A stretch of 64,000 bases of DNA from Rarobacter faecitabidus (GCF_006716265.1 NZ_VFOS01000001.1:1426001-1490000), one strand, 5' to 3'; shown: positions 8,838-18,611, counted from the first letter of the stretch. Numbers and translations are program-made. The notes: generated by a model not told the origin, from the sequence alone.

Positions 8838-9721
8838 ATCACTCGGGCAATCGGCACCGCCGCGCGCACGCGCGCCTCGGCGGCATTGATCGCCGCCGCG
8901 ACATCGGCCGCGGACCGCGCAGCAGACACCTCGATCTTCGCCGCCACCAGCAGCTCCTCCGGCCCGAGGTGAAGGGTCTTGAGGTGGATGACCGAATCGA
9001 CTCCTTCACCCACCAGAGCACTGCGAATCCGGACCACGTCCTCGGCTGTCGCCGATTCGCCCAGCAGCAGCGACTTGGTCTCCGCCGCCAGCACGCAGGC
9101 GATGGCCACGAGCAGCAGGCCAATGCAAGCGGTGCCCGCCGCATCCCATCGCCCGTCCCCGGTCGCGAGGGTCATCCCCACGCCGCCGAGTGCGAGCGTC
9201 AGGCCGACGAGTGCGCCGAAGTCCTCGAGTAGCACCACTGGCAGTTCCGGCGACTTCGACGATTTGATGAACCTCGCCCAGCTCTGCTTGTCGCGCGCGG
9301 GATTCGCCTCGTGGATGGCGGTCCGGAACGAGTATCCCTCCATGGCGATCGCCGCGACCAGCACTGCGATGGGCACCCACCACCATCGTCCCTCGATGCC
9401 GTGCGGGTCTGCCCACTTGTGCCATGCCTCGTAAAGCGCGAACAGCCCGCCCAGGCTGAACAGCACGATTGACACGACGAACGCATAGAGATAGCGGGCT
9501 CGTCCGTATCCGAAGGGGTGCTCCTCGTCCGCCGCCCGCCGGGCGCGCTTGCCGCCGATGAGCAGCAGCACCTGATTGCCGGAGTCGGCGACGGAGTGGA
9601 CCGATTCCGCGAGCATCGACGACGAGTGCGTCAGCAGGTACGCGATGAACTTCGTGACCGCGATGCCGAGGTTGGCGCTGAGCGCTGCAATGATCGCCTT
9701 CGTGCCGCCGTGACCAGCCAT
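8786..9721 (-). CDS. Cation diffusion facilitator (CDF) family transporter
   Basis: The 311-residue protein has six predicted membrane helices. The CDF metal site motif is HSVADSGNQ in helix 2, followed by HPFGYGRARYLYAFV, and a matching site EDFGALVGL lies in helix 5. It ends with a cytoplasmic dimerisation domain that includes LHLGPEELLVAAKIE. Family members exchange Zn or other divalent cations for protons; this one resembles the SLC30A9-like branch. GGAGGG precedes the ATG. The metal cannot be told from the sequence. Confidence 0.87.
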   Translation of the reverse strand: MAGHGGTKAIIAALSANLGIAVTKFIAYLLTHSSSMLAESVHSVADSGNQVLLLIGGKRARRAADEEHPFGYGRARYLYAFVVSIVLFSLGGLFALYEAWHKWADPHGIEGRWWWVPIAVLVAAIAMEGYSFRTAIHEANPARDKQSWARFIKSSKSPELPVVLLEDFGALVGLTLALGGVGMTLATGDGRWDAAGTACIGLLLVAIACVLAAETKSLLLGESATAEDVVRIRSALVGEGVDSVIHLKTLHLGPEELLVAAKIEVSAARSAADVAAAINAAEARVRAAVPIARVIYLEPDLLASSDPAPAS

Positions 9722-9857
9722 GATCCCTCCAGATTATTGACCGCTTATGGACGAGGCCTCCGTCGCCGCAGCCAGCCGGATCTGCCCCACTGCACCTTAC
9801 CCGCTGGCGCGCCCGCGGTACGGTTGAGGAACGAGTATCCCCTTCGGAAGGCCACCT

Positions 9858-10331
9858 ATGACCGTCAAACTGCAAGTCGGCGACCCAGCCCCGGACTTTG
9901 ATCTGCCCACCGGTGACGGCGGTCGACTCAAGCTCAGCGATCTGCGCGGCAAGCGCGTCGTGCTGTACGCCTACCCCGCCGCTGGCACACCCGGGTGCAC
10001 CAAGCAGGCGTGCGATTTCCGTGACTCCCTGGCGTCGCTGACGGCGCACAGCTACACCGTCGTAGGCATCTCGCCCGATGCTCCGGAAAAACTGGCAAAG
10101 TTCGCGCAGGACGAGGCTCTGACCTTCCCGCTGGTGTCGGACGAGTCCAAGGACGTCCTGAATGCCTACGGCGCGTGGGGCGACAAGACGCTCTACGGCA
10201 AACTGACCCGCGGTGTGATCCGCTCGACGTTCGTGATCGACGCCGACGGCAAGATCGAACTCGCCCAGTACAACGTCAAAGCCACCGGCCATGTGGCGCG
10301 TCTTCGCAGGGAACTCGGCATCGACGCCTGA
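9858..10331 (+). CDS. bcp: Thioredoxin-dependent thiol peroxidase (Bcp/PrxQ)
   Basis: This 157-residue peroxiredoxin has the AhpC/TSA fold motif GDPAPDFDLP at its N-terminus. The peroxidatic Cys47 and resolving Cys52 sit in GTPGCTKQACDFRD, the five-residue spacing typical of PrxQ/Bcp. It reduces hydroperoxides using thioredoxin. GGAAGG lies seven bases before the ATG. It is monocistronic, between the divergent CDF gene and tRNA-Leu. Confidence 0.93.
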   Translation: MTVKLQVGDPAPDFDLPTGDGGRLKLSDLRGKRVVLYAYPAAGTPGCTKQACDFRDSLASLTAHSYTVVGISPDAPEKLAKFAQDEALTFPLVSDESKDVLNAYGAWGDKTLYGKLTRGVIRSTFVIDADGKIELAQYNVKATGHVARLRRELGIDA

Positions 10332-10381
10332 ACCGGCGTATCCGGCGCGGAAGAACTGCCAACCAGGCTACAATCGTTGTC

Positions 10382-10465
10382 GCGCGCGAGTGGCGTAATT
10401 GGCAGCCGCGCTAGGTTTAGGTCCTAGTGTCTTCGGACGTGTGGGTTCGAGTCCCACCTCGCGCA
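10382..10465 (+). tRNA. tRNA-Leu (anticodon UAG)
   Basis: The 84-nt cloverleaf has acceptor arms GCGCGAG and CTCGCGC. The anticodon stem CTAGG/CCTAG encloses TTTAGGT, giving anticodon TAG. There is a long variable arm (TGTCTTCGGACG) as in class II tRNAs, and a T-arm GTGGGTTCGAGTCCCAC. CCA is not encoded. Confidence 0.97.
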
Positions 10466-10471
10466 CCCATG

Positions 10472-10518
10472 TGCTGTGCCGGGGCGTCGATTTAAGGATG
10501 CCCCGGCACAGCATTTTT
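10472..10518 (+). terminator. Rho-independent terminator after tRNA-Leu
   Basis: A perfect 14-bp GC-rich stem (TGCTGTGCCGGGGC with its complement) is followed directly by TTTTT, seven bases after the tRNA gene. Confidence 0.9.
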
Positions 10519-10569
10519 GCGGGCGCATGCCTCGGAGCATCGAATGAATGGCCGTGATCAACTAGTGGC

Positions 10570-10967
10570 ATGACCTTCGAGGCGCGCCATATCTCCCGGA
10601 CCATCGAGGCGGCCCCGTCCGCTGTCGCGGCGTTCGCCGGGAATCCGGCGAACCTGCCGCTGTGGGCGGCCGGGCTCAGCCGGGGATCCGCAACGAAGAC
10701 GGCCGCTGGCTCGCCGACTCCCCCATGGGCCCGGTCGAGGTCGTCTTCACCGATGGAATCGGATGGGGGGTCCTCGACCACGAGGTGATCATGCCCGATG
10801 GCACCCGGTTCCATAACCCGCTGCGCGTCCTCAGCAACGATGCTGCGAGCGAGGTGGTGTTCACCCTGTATCGACTGCCCGGCGTCACGGACCGGGAGTA
10901 CGAGAGCGACGCAGAACTCGTCCGTCAAGACCTGCGGCGACTCAGGGACGCGCTGGAAAGCGACTGA
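10570..10967 (+). pseudogene. SRPBCC (polyketide cyclase-like) gene split by a frameshift
   Basis: The first frame (10570 to about 10680) encodes MTFEARHISRTIEAAP...LWAAGLS, a typical SRPBCC/START-like N-terminus. The rest of the domain (GIRNEDGRWLADSPMGPVEV through LRRLRDALESD) continues in another frame from about 10683 to 10967. Loss of one base near 10680-10685, in the CCGGGG run after AGC, explains the break; restoring one G would give LSAGIRNED. It is either a recent pseudogene or an assembly error. The family binds hydrophobic ligands; no specific role can be given. Confidence 0.75.
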
Positions 10968-10974
10968 CCGCAAA

Positions 10975-11016
10975 GACGGACGCCCAGCACTCGCGAAGCG
11001 AGGCCGGGCGTCCGTC
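10975..11016. terminator. Terminator hairpin between convergent genes
   Basis: GACGGACGCCC pairs with GGGCGTCCGTC around a GC-rich loop, between the SRPBCC remnant and the DUF3467 gene. On the minus strand TTTG follows the stem. Confidence 0.65.
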
Positions 11017-11037
11017 AATACGAAAGCGAGAACGAGG

Positions 11038-11343
11038 TCACTCGTCCGAGGCGGTCTTACCGGTCTCGTTCTCCCACATCGACAACTGCTGGGTGAGTGC
11101 CTTGGCGAGCTCGAACACCTGCTCCGGGGGGATGCGGATGCGCGAGACGACCTTGGCGGGAATCACCTGCACGGGCTGCCCCTCATCGTCCTCGCCGATC
11201 TGCGCGGGCCCCTTGGTCGCCACGAAGTCGATGACGAACGATGTAGGCGTGTGCCAGAGCGAGGCGAAATCGGCGGGCACACCGGTCTCCACCTTGCCGG
11301 GAAGTTCAATCTGGAACTCGACGTGGTCGGGGCCGTCGCTCAT
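11038..11343 (-). CDS. DUF3467-family protein
   Basis: This 101-residue soluble protein has the family pattern VPADFASLWHTPTSFVIDFVA and RIRIPPEQVFELAKALTQQL. DUF3467 proteins are small and of unknown function, widespread in actinobacteria. AGGAGG precedes the ATG at 11343, which fixes the start well downstream of the longer frame. It is divergent from trmB. Confidence 0.85.
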   Translation of the reverse strand: MSDGPDHVEFQIELPGKVETGVPADFASLWHTPTSFVIDFVATKGPAQIGEDDEGQPVQVIPAKVVSRIRIPPEQVFELAKALTQQLSMWENETGKTASDE

Positions 11344-11443
11344 AGCGCCTCCTTGAGTGCGATGGATGGAATGTCCTCGATAAGAGCAGTTCCGCAAAGC
11401 CTACCCCGCCGCGGACACCGAAGTTCTCGGTAGGCTTCCCTAG

Positions 11444-12160
11444 ATGACTTCTTCCACCGATCCCGCCGAGCGGCCTCATCGCCGCATCCGCTCCTACGTT
11501 CAGCGATCCTCGCGGCTCGGCCCTCGCCTGCAGGGTCACTGGGACCGTTTCGCCCCGACCTACCTCGTGCCGATCGAGCACGAGGAGGCCTCCATGAGCA
11601 TCGCTTCCGGAGCAGCCCTCGACCCGTCGGCGCTTTTCGGGCGCGTAGCGCCGCTCGTCCTCGAAATCGGCTCCGGCCGCGGCGAGATGATCGCCCACGG
11701 GGCCGAGCAGCGGCCCGAGCGCGATCACCTCGCCTGCGAGGTCTACACCCCCGGCGTCGCGGGCATTCTGGGACGAGTCGGCCGCGCGGAACTGACGAAC
11801 GTCCGCCTCGTCCACGCCGACGCGACTGCGCTTTTGGAGTACGTCCTGCCCGCCGGTTCGCTCGACGAACTGTGGGTGTTCTTCCCCGACCCGTGGCACA
11901 AGTCCCGTCACCACAAGCGCCGCCTGATCAACGACGAGTTCGCGAGCCTCGCCGCGCGCGTGCTGAAGCCGGGCGGCATCTGGCGCATCGCGACCGACTG
12001 GCCGGACTACGCCGACCAGGTGGATCGCGTTCTCACGGCCTCGCAAGACTTCGACGGCGGCAGGACCGACCGGTTCGACCTGCGTCCGCTGACCAGGTTC
12101 GAGCAGAAAGCCCACGCCGAGGGCCGCGGAGTCGCCGACTTCGCGGCGGTGCGCCGGTAG
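11444..12160 (+). CDS. trmB: tRNA (guanine(46)-N7)-methyltransferase
   Basis: This 238-residue protein carries the Rossmann SAM-binding motif VLEIGSGRGE (about residues 72-81) and the TrmB hallmark ELWVFFPDPWHKSRHHKRRLI, then LKPGGIWRIATDWPDYA. It methylates G46 in the variable loop of tRNAs. It is the first gene of a likely transcript with the DUF4916 and ABC-F genes (57-base and 3-base gaps). Confidence 0.95.
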   Translation: MTSSTDPAERPHRRIRSYVQRSSRLGPRLQGHWDRFAPTYLVPIEHEEASMSIASGAALDPSALFGRVAPLVLEIGSGRGEMIAHGAEQRPERDHLACEVYTPGVAGILGRVGRAELTNVRLVHADATALLEYVLPAGSLDELWVFFPDPWHKSRHHKRRLINDEFASLAARVLKPGGIWRIATDWPDYADQVDRVLTASQDFDGGRTDRFDLRPLTRFEQKAHAEGRGVADFAAVRR

Positions 12161-12216
12161 TCCCCTGCCCGTACGTTGCACAATAGAGGCGACCGCACGA
12201 GAAACGAGTACCTCGC

Positions 12217-12789
12217 ATGACTGAGACCGTGGACTTCCCCGAGTTCGACCCGCCGAACAGGCCGCACAGGCCCGACACGAACTGGCTGACCAAGGACGAG
12301 ATGCGCCAGGCCCGCTCGCGCCTGCCCATCGTGTACGTCGATGCCGTTCCCGTGCGCGTCGATGACGTGGGCGATGTCATCCAGGTGGGTCTGCTGCTGC
12401 GCGTCACGGAGGGCGGGCAGATCAACCGCGCGCTCGTCTCCGGCCGGGTACTGTTCCACGAGCGGATCCGCGATGCGCTCATGCGCCACATAGAGAAGGA
12501 CCTCGGTCCAATGGCGCTGCCGACCATCCCGGCCAGCCCACAGCCCTTCACGGTCGCCGAGTACTTCCCCACCCCGGGGGTCACGCCCTACTTCGATCAC
12601 CGCCAGCACGCCGTCTCGCTCGCCTACGTGGTCCCCGTACGCGGCGATTGCGCCCCGCAGCAGGACGCCATCGAACTGTCGTGGCTCACGCCCGAGGAGT
12701 CCATGCACCCCGATGTGCTCTCGGAGATGGCGGGCGGTCAGGACGTACTCCTGCGTCAGGCGCTTGCCCACGTCGGGAGGCTTGCGTAG
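12217..12789 (+). CDS. NUDIX-related DUF4916 protein
   Basis: This 190-residue protein matches the actinobacterial DUF4916 group. It has a NUDIX-like beta framework (VIQVGLLLRVTEGGQINRALVSGRVLFHERIRDALMRHIEKDLG), but the canonical GX5EX7REUXEEXGU box is only partly kept, so hydrolase activity is uncertain. Later motifs include FDHRQHAVSLAYVVPV and LSWLTPEE. It ends three bases before the ABC-F gene, suggesting translational coupling. Confidence 0.8.
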   Translation: MTETVDFPEFDPPNRPHRPDTNWLTKDEMRQARSRLPIVYVDAVPVRVDDVGDVIQVGLLLRVTEGGQINRALVSGRVLFHERIRDALMRHIEKDLGPMALPTIPASPQPFTVAEYFPTPGVTPYFDHRQHAVSLAYVVPVRGDCAPQQDAIELSWLTPEESMHPDVLSEMAGGQDVLLRQALAHVGRLA

Positions 12790-12792
12790 TTC

Positions 12793-14598
12793 ATGGCGCA
12801 CCTCCTGGGGGCCGAGGGCCTCCACCTCGAATATCCCACCCGCGTCGTCTTCGACTCCGTCACGCTCGGCATCAACGACGGCGACCGCATCGGCATCGTC
12901 GGACGCAACGGCGACGGCAAGTCCTCGCTTCTGCGCATGCTCATGGGAGCCCAGTCCCCCGATGCCGGTCGCGTAACGCGCCGCGGCGGGCTGCGGGTGG
13001 GCATGCTCACGCAGGAGGATTCGCTGGATCCGGCCGCGACCGTGGGTTACAGCGTCGTGGGCGATGCCGCCGATCACGAGTGGGCGTCGGATTCCCGCGT
13101 ACGCGACGTCATCGCCGGACTCGTCTCCGACCTGCCGTGGGACGCGACGATCGGCACGCTCAGTGGTGGCCAGCGCCGCCGAGTCGCGCTCGCCGCGCTG
13201 CTCACCGGCGAGTGGGATGTCATCGGCTTGGACGAGCCCACCAACCATCTCGACATCGAAGGCATCTCCTGGCTGGCCCGCCACTTGAACACGCGCTGGT
13301 CGCGTGGCTCGGGCGGGCTTTTGATCATCACCCACGATCGCTGGTTCCTGGACGAGATCTCCACTTCGACGTGGGAGGTGCACGATCGCATCGTGGAGCC
13401 GTTCGAGGGTGGCTATGCCGCGTACGTGCTGCAGCGGGTCGAGCGCGATCGGCAGAACGCTGCTGTCGAGGCCAAGCGCCAGAACCTGATGCGCAAGGAA
13501 CTCGCCTGGCTGCGGCGTGGCGCGCCCGCGCGCACGTCGAAGCCCAAATTCCGGATCGACGCCGCGAACCAACTCATCGAGGACGTGCCGCCCGTGCGCG
13601 ACTCGATCAGCCTCACCAAGCTCGCCACCGCGCGCCTAGGCAAAGACGTGGTCGACGTCATCGACGCCGGCGTCACCTTCGGCGACAAGGTGGTCCTCGA
13701 GGACATCACCTGGCGAATCGGCCCCGGCGAGCGGACCGGCATCCTGGGGGCCAACGGCGCGGGAAAGTCCACGCTGCTGAACCTGATCGCTGGCACCCTC
13801 GCGCCGACCTCCGGTCGCATCAAGCGCGGCAAGACCGTAGAACTCGCCGTACTGGATCAGCAGTTCTCGCAGCTCGCCGAGATCGAATCTGACCGCGTAC
13901 GCGAGGTCCTGGCGCGTACCAAGACACTGGTCAACGTCGATGGCAAGGATCTCACTCCGGCGCAGTTGCTCGAACGGCTCGGGTTCTCCCGCGAGCACCT
14001 CTCGGCGCGCGTGGGAGACCTGTCGGGCGGTCAGCGCAGGCGCCTGCAACTTCTGCTCATCCTGCTTGCCGAGCCGAACGTGCTGATCCTCGACGAGCCG
14101 ACCAACGACGTGGACACGGACATGCTGGCCGCGATGGAGGACCTGCTGGATTCCTGGCCCGGGACGTTGATCGTCGTCTCGCACGACCGCTACCTGCTGG
14201 AGCGCGTCACCGACCAGCAGTACGCCATCTGGAACCACCGCCTGCGACACCTGCCCGGCGGCGTGGACGAGTACCTGCGGATCGCAGGGGGCGGGGAATC
14301 GAACCCCGCACCCGACTCCCCCCTGAGCGCGAACGCAGCGACTGCGGCGGAGGACTCGTCCGAGGGTTCTTCCCTGACCGGCCGCGAACTGCGCGACGCA
14401 CAGAAGGAACTCGCCGCACTCGAACGACGCATCGAGAAGCTCACCGAGCAAGCGGCCAAGGCCCGTACCGGCCTCGCCGATCTGGACCAGAGTGACTACG
14501 CGTTGCTGAATGCGGAGATGGTGAAGATCACCGCCCTCGAGGACGAGGCCACGGCGCTCGAAGAGCGGTGGCTGGAGTTGTCTGACCTAGTCGGCTAG
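12793..14598 (+). CDS. ABC-F family ATPase (Uup-like)
   Basis: This 601-residue soluble protein has two tandem ABC domains and no membrane segments. Walker A motifs are GRNGDGKS (about residue 37) and GANGAGKS (about 319). LSGGQ signatures lie at about 123 and 410, and the Walker B/D-loop is LDEPTN in both halves. A linker with ESNPAPDSP leads to a C-terminal Glu/Lys-rich coiled coil (about 530-601), the arrangement seen in Uup. ABC-F proteins act on ribosomes or in DNA-linked quality control, not in transport. The first Walker A has Asp where Ala or Gly is usual. Confidence 0.9.
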   Translation: MAHLLGAEGLHLEYPTRVVFDSVTLGINDGDRIGIVGRNGDGKSSLLRMLMGAQSPDAGRVTRRGGLRVGMLTQEDSLDPAATVGYSVVGDAADHEWASDSRVRDVIAGLVSDLPWDATIGTLSGGQRRRVALAALLTGEWDVIGLDEPTNHLDIEGISWLARHLNTRWSRGSGGLLIITHDRWFLDEISTSTWEVHDRIVEPFEGGYAAYVLQRVERDRQNAAVEAKRQNLMRKELAWLRRGAPARTSKPKFRIDAANQLIEDVPPVRDSISLTKLATARLGKDVVDVIDAGVTFGDKVVLEDITWRIGPGERTGILGANGAGKSTLLNLIAGTLAPTSGRIKRGKTVELAVLDQQFSQLAEIESDRVREVLARTKTLVNVDGKDLTPAQLLERLGFSREHLSARVGDLSGGQRRRLQLLLILLAEPNVLILDEPTNDVDTDMLAAMEDLLDSWPGTLIVVSHDRYLLERVTDQQYAIWNHRLRHLPGGVDEYLRIAGGGESNPAPDSPLSANAATAAEDSSEGSSLTGRELRDAQKELAALERRIEKLTEQAAKARTGLADLDQSDYALLNAEMVKITALEDEATALEERWLELSDLVG

Positions 14599-14987
14599 CA
14601 ACATCCGGGATGAGCCGATGCTTAGCGTATCGATCGCTGCCGACCGGTCGCCATACGAGTAATGTGTTTGCGTTCATGCAATAACGGCAATCACCGCGGA
14701 AAGCGCACAGTCAATGCCTTCGTATTGACCGATTTTGGCGATCGTGCCTCTTGCAGCGCCGGGCGTCTAGACATCGCACTAAATGGGGAGTAGGTTCCCA
14801 GGAAGGTGAAGAGAGCGCGATCATCGCTCACGCTTCATTTCTTAAACAATTGCCGCCACTCGACGTCGCGTGGCGCTCGTCCGCACTCCGGCATCGTCGC
14901 CGGAACCAAACCCCGGCTTCTCGCCGGAACTGACATTGCTCGTCCCTTGGCCTCTCTGCGGCCCGCGAGCACAACGGAGGGCATGTC
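14599..14987 (+). other. Noncoding region before the GH81 gene
   Basis: This 389-base gap has no convincing gene. It probably contains the glucanase promoter and leader. A short direct repeat (CGCCGGAAC, near 14898 and 14923) and a GGAGGGCATGTC segment just before the ATG are the only notable elements. I see no clear operator palindrome. Confidence 0.5.
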
Positions 14988-17900
14988 ATGCGTCTATCTA
15001 GTTTTCGTCGAACGACTTCTGCACTCACAGCCACGGCGCTGGCGGTTGCCGGGCTGATCGCCGTGCAGGCACCGGCCGCGAGCGCCGCCGTGATCCCGGT
15101 CGGCGCCGGAAGTTACACCACCGATGTGGTGGGCGCGGTGCCGGAAGGATGCAATGCGGCCGGTACCGCCAATGCCCCCATCGCCAATCCGCGCGCATAC
15201 GTCACGGCGAATGCTCCCGAGGCTGCGATACCCACGAACGACTGGTGGAGTTCACTCGTCTACAAGCGGTGGACCGCGGACGGCATCGAGAACACCTGCA
15301 AGTACAGCGTGCCGCTCCACGCGCACCCCGCCTCGTATCTGCCGCGAGCAGCGGGCTTGGGAATCTCGTACACGACCCAGGCAATCCTGAGCGGCACCGG
15401 GCTGACGCGCGAATACCACTTCGGCTACCACCAGGACCTACTCGCGGGGGTTGCCGGGCTCAACTCGGCGGACGTAAAAGTGGACGATTGGACTGACTGG
15501 ACCGTGAGCCCCTGGTGGTCGGACGGGACCCGCACGCTGCGGGCGACCATCGGCCACGGTCTCCCCTTCTCCTGGTACGAGGCCACTGGCGGCAACGCCG
15601 TCCTCACCGCATCGGCCACTCCCGAGGTCTGGCTCAACGCAGGCGGCAGGCTCGGGCTGACGGTCAATGGGCATCACTACGTGGCGTTCGCCCCCACCGG
15701 ATCGTCATGGACGGCGAGCGGAACGACCTTCACCGCCGGACCGGGGAAATTCTCCGTGGCAGTGCTGCCGGATGCCGCCACCGCCGATCGCGCCGCGCTT
15801 GCGAACCAGTACGCGCCCTATGCCTACTCCCCCGTGACGGGCAGCAAGGTCAGTTACGACTACAACGTCGCCGACGCCAAGGTCACGGCAACCTATACAG
15901 TGACGGCGACACCCTGGGCTGGTTCGGGATCCACGCAGACGGCGTCCGTCCTTGCCCTGTATCCGCACCAGTGGTCGGTCCTGGCAGGGGCGACCCCGAT
16001 CGCGCAGACCTACACATCTCCGCGCGGAAAGATGAAGGCACTCGTGGGAGCCGCAAGCTTCACGACGGTGGACACATTCCACGGCGTGCTCCCCGAGATT
16101 CCCGGCGTAGCGACCTCCTCCGGTGCCGACCGGACGCAGCTCGAGGCCGACCTGAATGCGGTGAGTGCCGACCCGTTCGGCACGAGCGCAGACGACACAT
16201 ACTGGGCCGGCAAGGGCTTGGGACGAGCCGCCCGCATCGTCGAGATATCCGACCAGCTCGGGCGCATCACCCAGCGGGACGCGGCGCTCGCGAAGATCAA
16301 GGGACTGCTGACGGACTGGTTCACCGCGAGCCCAGGTAAGGCATCGCGAGTGTTCGCCTACAACTCCGACTGGGGCCTGCTCACCGGGTACCCCGCCTCG
16401 TACTTCTCCGACACGGAGGTGAACGACCACCACTTCCACTTCGGCTACTTCATCGCCGCGGCCGCGACGCTCGCCCGGTTCGACCCGCAGTGGGCGCAGC
16501 AGTACGGCGGCATGGTGGATCTGCTGATCCGCGACGCGAACAACTACGATCGCGCCGACGACCGCTTCCCCTACATGCGCGATTTCGACATCTACGCCGG
16601 GCATGACTGGGCATCGGGCCACGGTGCCTTCAACGCCGGGAACAACCAGGAATCCTCGTCCGAGGGCATGAACTTCGCCGGCGCTCTGATCGAGTGGGGC
16701 CAAGCCACGGGGAACACCGAGATCAGGGACGCCGGGGTGTACATGTACACCACGCAGGCGGCCGCGATTCAGCGGTACTGGTTCAACGCCAGCGGCGACA
16801 CGTTCCCGGCCGGCTTCGCGCGTGAGTCCGTGGGAATGGTGTGGGGCGACGGCGGCGCCTACGCGATCTGGTTCGAGGGCGGCCCCGAGCAGATTCAGGG
16901 CATTAACTACCTGCCCGTCACTGGCTCCCACTTCTACCTCGGCTACGACCCGGTGACCGTGCGCCGTCTCTACGCGCAGATGGAGGCGCTGAAGGGCGGC
17001 GGTCCGACGTCGTGGCAGGACATCCTGTGGCAGTTCTATGCGCTCGGTGACGGCGATCAGGCGCTCGCAAAATTCCGGGCAAATTCCGGGTTCGGTTCCG
17101 AGGCGGGCGAATCCAAGGCCCACACGTTCCAGTGGATCCGGAACCTTGCGACCCTCGGCACTGTGGACACCTCGGTGACGGCCGACACGCCGCTCTACCA
17201 GGTGTTCAGCAAGAACGGCGTCAAGACGTACGTGGCGACCAACCCTGGAACGGCAACCATGACGGTCCACTTCTCCGACGGCACGACGCTGGCCGTCGAG
17301 GCGGGCAAGACGGCCACGAAGGGCGGGGTGACCTGGCGGGGAGGCAATGCCGCATGCGCGGCTCCCACCGATCCAAACAACACCCCGGGCGACCCGGCAG
17401 GTGACAGCAACACCCTGAAACTGAGTGCCGACGGAACGCTCGCCGCACTGGCGGGATCACCCGGCACGGTGCAGATCTCATCGGCGGGCGGCGCGAACTA
17501 CGACGGCACGCCCCACGAGCCGGCGAGCTTCACCGCGACCGGCCTGACCGGTGCCAGCACAAGCGCGCAAACCGCGTTCCGCGTCCTGATCGACGCCGGC
17601 AACAACCCTGGAGCGGCAGCCCAGGCTCGCGTGAGTTACGACTTCACCGGGGACGGCGTATTCGATCGCACGGAAACCTACGGCTACTTCGCGACCGACC
17701 CGGTGGCGGGCACGGAGGCGTACACGAACGTGGGCCGCACGCCGACGGTGACCGGCTCGGCAATCGCCGCGCTCAGCAACGGCACGGTGAAGTTGGAGGT
17801 ATGGGCCGCCATCGGCACCGCTGCGCTGACCATCACGACGGGTTCCGGCTCCTACGTGACTGTGCCCTATGCGCTTCCCGCCGCGGAAATTCCCCCGACC

Positions 17901-18611
17901 GAGCCCGGACCCGAGTTACCGGAACGTTGCAACGCCGATGGCACCGACCCCGGCAGCGGGGGCGCGGAGGACCCCGTCACTGATCCGGGCACCGACCCGG
18001 GGACTGATCCGGGCACCGACCCGGGGACGAACCCGGGCAATGCGGATGTGCCCGCAACCGTTGTCGCAAGCGCCAAGGCGTCCCGCTTCGGCAAGGCGGC
18101 CAAGGTGAACGTCACGGTGACCGCCAAGGGCATCGTCCCCACGGGAATCGTTACGGTCAGCGCAGGGTCAAAGGTGCTGGCGAGCAAGCAACTCGCGGCC
18201 GGTCGAGCCACGGTGCTGCTGCCAAAGTCGTTGAAGGTGGGACGGCACGCACTCTCGATCGAATACACGGCCTCAATTACAGGTAGGGCGATAGCGCCCC
18301 GCACGCCCACCAAGCTCACGCTGAACGTGACGAAGGGACGGGTGAAGGTAAGTAAGCCCAAGGTCGTGAAGGGCAAGCTGCGCGCCGGCCAGCGCGCCGT
18401 GGTCCGGGTGCGCATCACCGGCTCGGGCGCGTTCAAGGTGAAGGGCAAAATCACCATCCGGGTTGGCAAGGCCGCCGTCGGTAAGGCTCGCGTGAAGAAG
18501 GTGGGCAAGCGCTACATCGCGACAGTGCGCACCAAGACAATCCGCAAGAGCGGCAAGGTGCGTCTCACCTATTCGGGCGACACCCGGTTCGCGAAGGCGA
18601 GCCGGAAGTAG
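14988..18611 (+). CDS. Secreted GH81 endo-1,3-beta-glucanase
   Basis: The 1207-residue protein has a signal peptide (cleaved near AASA, about residue 33) and a full GH81 domain (about 40-770). NDHHFHFGYF places the catalytic-region Asp at about 480. The pair E555/E559 in NQESSSE lies 75-79 residues later, as in characterised GH81 enzymes. These cut beta-1,3-glucan (laminarin, fungal wall glucan). A beta-sandwich of possible carbohydrate-binding type (about 800-965), a PGTDPGTD repeat linker and two lysine-rich Ig-like modules (to SGDTRFAKASRK) follow. There is no LPXTG. This suggests the organism attacks yeast or algal glucan. Confidence 0.93.
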   Translation: MRLSSFRRTTSALTATALAVAGLIAVQAPAASAAVIPVGAGSYTTDVVGAVPEGCNAAGTANAPIANPRAYVTANAPEAAIPTNDWWSSLVYKRWTADGIENTCKYSVPLHAHPASYLPRAAGLGISYTTQAILSGTGLTREYHFGYHQDLLAGVAGLNSADVKVDDWTDWTVSPWWSDGTRTLRATIGHGLPFSWYEATGGNAVLTASATPEVWLNAGGRLGLTVNGHHYVAFAPTGSSWTASGTTFTAGPGKFSVAVLPDAATADRAALANQYAPYAYSPVTGSKVSYDYNVADAKVTATYTVTATPWAGSGSTQTASVLALYPHQWSVLAGATPIAQTYTSPRGKMKALVGAASFTTVDTFHGVLPEIPGVATSSGADRTQLEADLNAVSADPFGTSADDTYWAGKGLGRAARIVEISDQLGRITQRDAALAKIKGLLTDWFTASPGKASRVFAYNSDWGLLTGYPASYFSDTEVNDHHFHFGYFIAAAATLARFDPQWAQQYGGMVDLLIRDANNYDRADDRFPYMRDFDIYAGHDWASGHGAFNAGNNQESSSEGMNFAGALIEWGQATGNTEIRDAGVYMYTTQAAAIQRYWFNASGDTFPAGFARESVGMVWGDGGAYAIWFEGGPEQIQGINYLPVTGSHFYLGYDPVTVRRLYAQMEALKGGGPTSWQDILWQFYALGDGDQALAKFRANSGFGSEAGESKAHTFQWIRNLATLGTVDTSVTADTPLYQVFSKNGVKTYVATNPGTATMTVHFSDGTTLAVEAGKTATKGGVTWRGGNAACAAPTDPNNTPGDPAGDSNTLKLSADGTLAALAGSPGTVQISSAGGANYDGTPHEPASFTATGLTGASTSAQTAFRVLIDAGNNPGAAAQARVSYDFTGDGVFDRTETYGYFATDPVAGTEAYTNVGRTPTVTGSAIAALSNGTVKLEVWAAIGTAALTITTGSGSYVTVPYALPAAEIPPTEPGPELPERCNADGTDPGSGGAEDPVTDPGTDPGTDPGTDPGTNPGNADVPATVVASAKASRFGKAAKVNVTVTAKGIVPTGIVTVSAGSKVLASKQLAAGRATVLLPKSLKVGRHALSIEYTASITGRAIAPRTPTKLTLNVTKGRVKVSKPKVVKGKLRAGQRAVVRVRITGSGAFKVKGKITIRVGKAAVGKARVKKVGKRYIATVRTKTIRKSGKVRLTYSGDTRFAKASRK

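Noticed and set aside
14291-14308. An 18-base match (GCGGGGAATCGAACCCCG) between the ABC-F gene and the T-arm region of ssrA at 47298-47315, suggesting an attachment site.
   Set aside because: The match is in the coding linker of an intact ABC-F gene and is itself largely an inverted repeat. No integrase or second junction is near, so chance or a T-arm-like hairpin is more likely.
15705-17270. A 521-codon minus-strand frame inside the GH81 gene.
   Set aside because: It lies opposite a clear enzyme gene, is rich in Arg, Gly and Val as expected for an antisense high-GC frame, and shows no domain.
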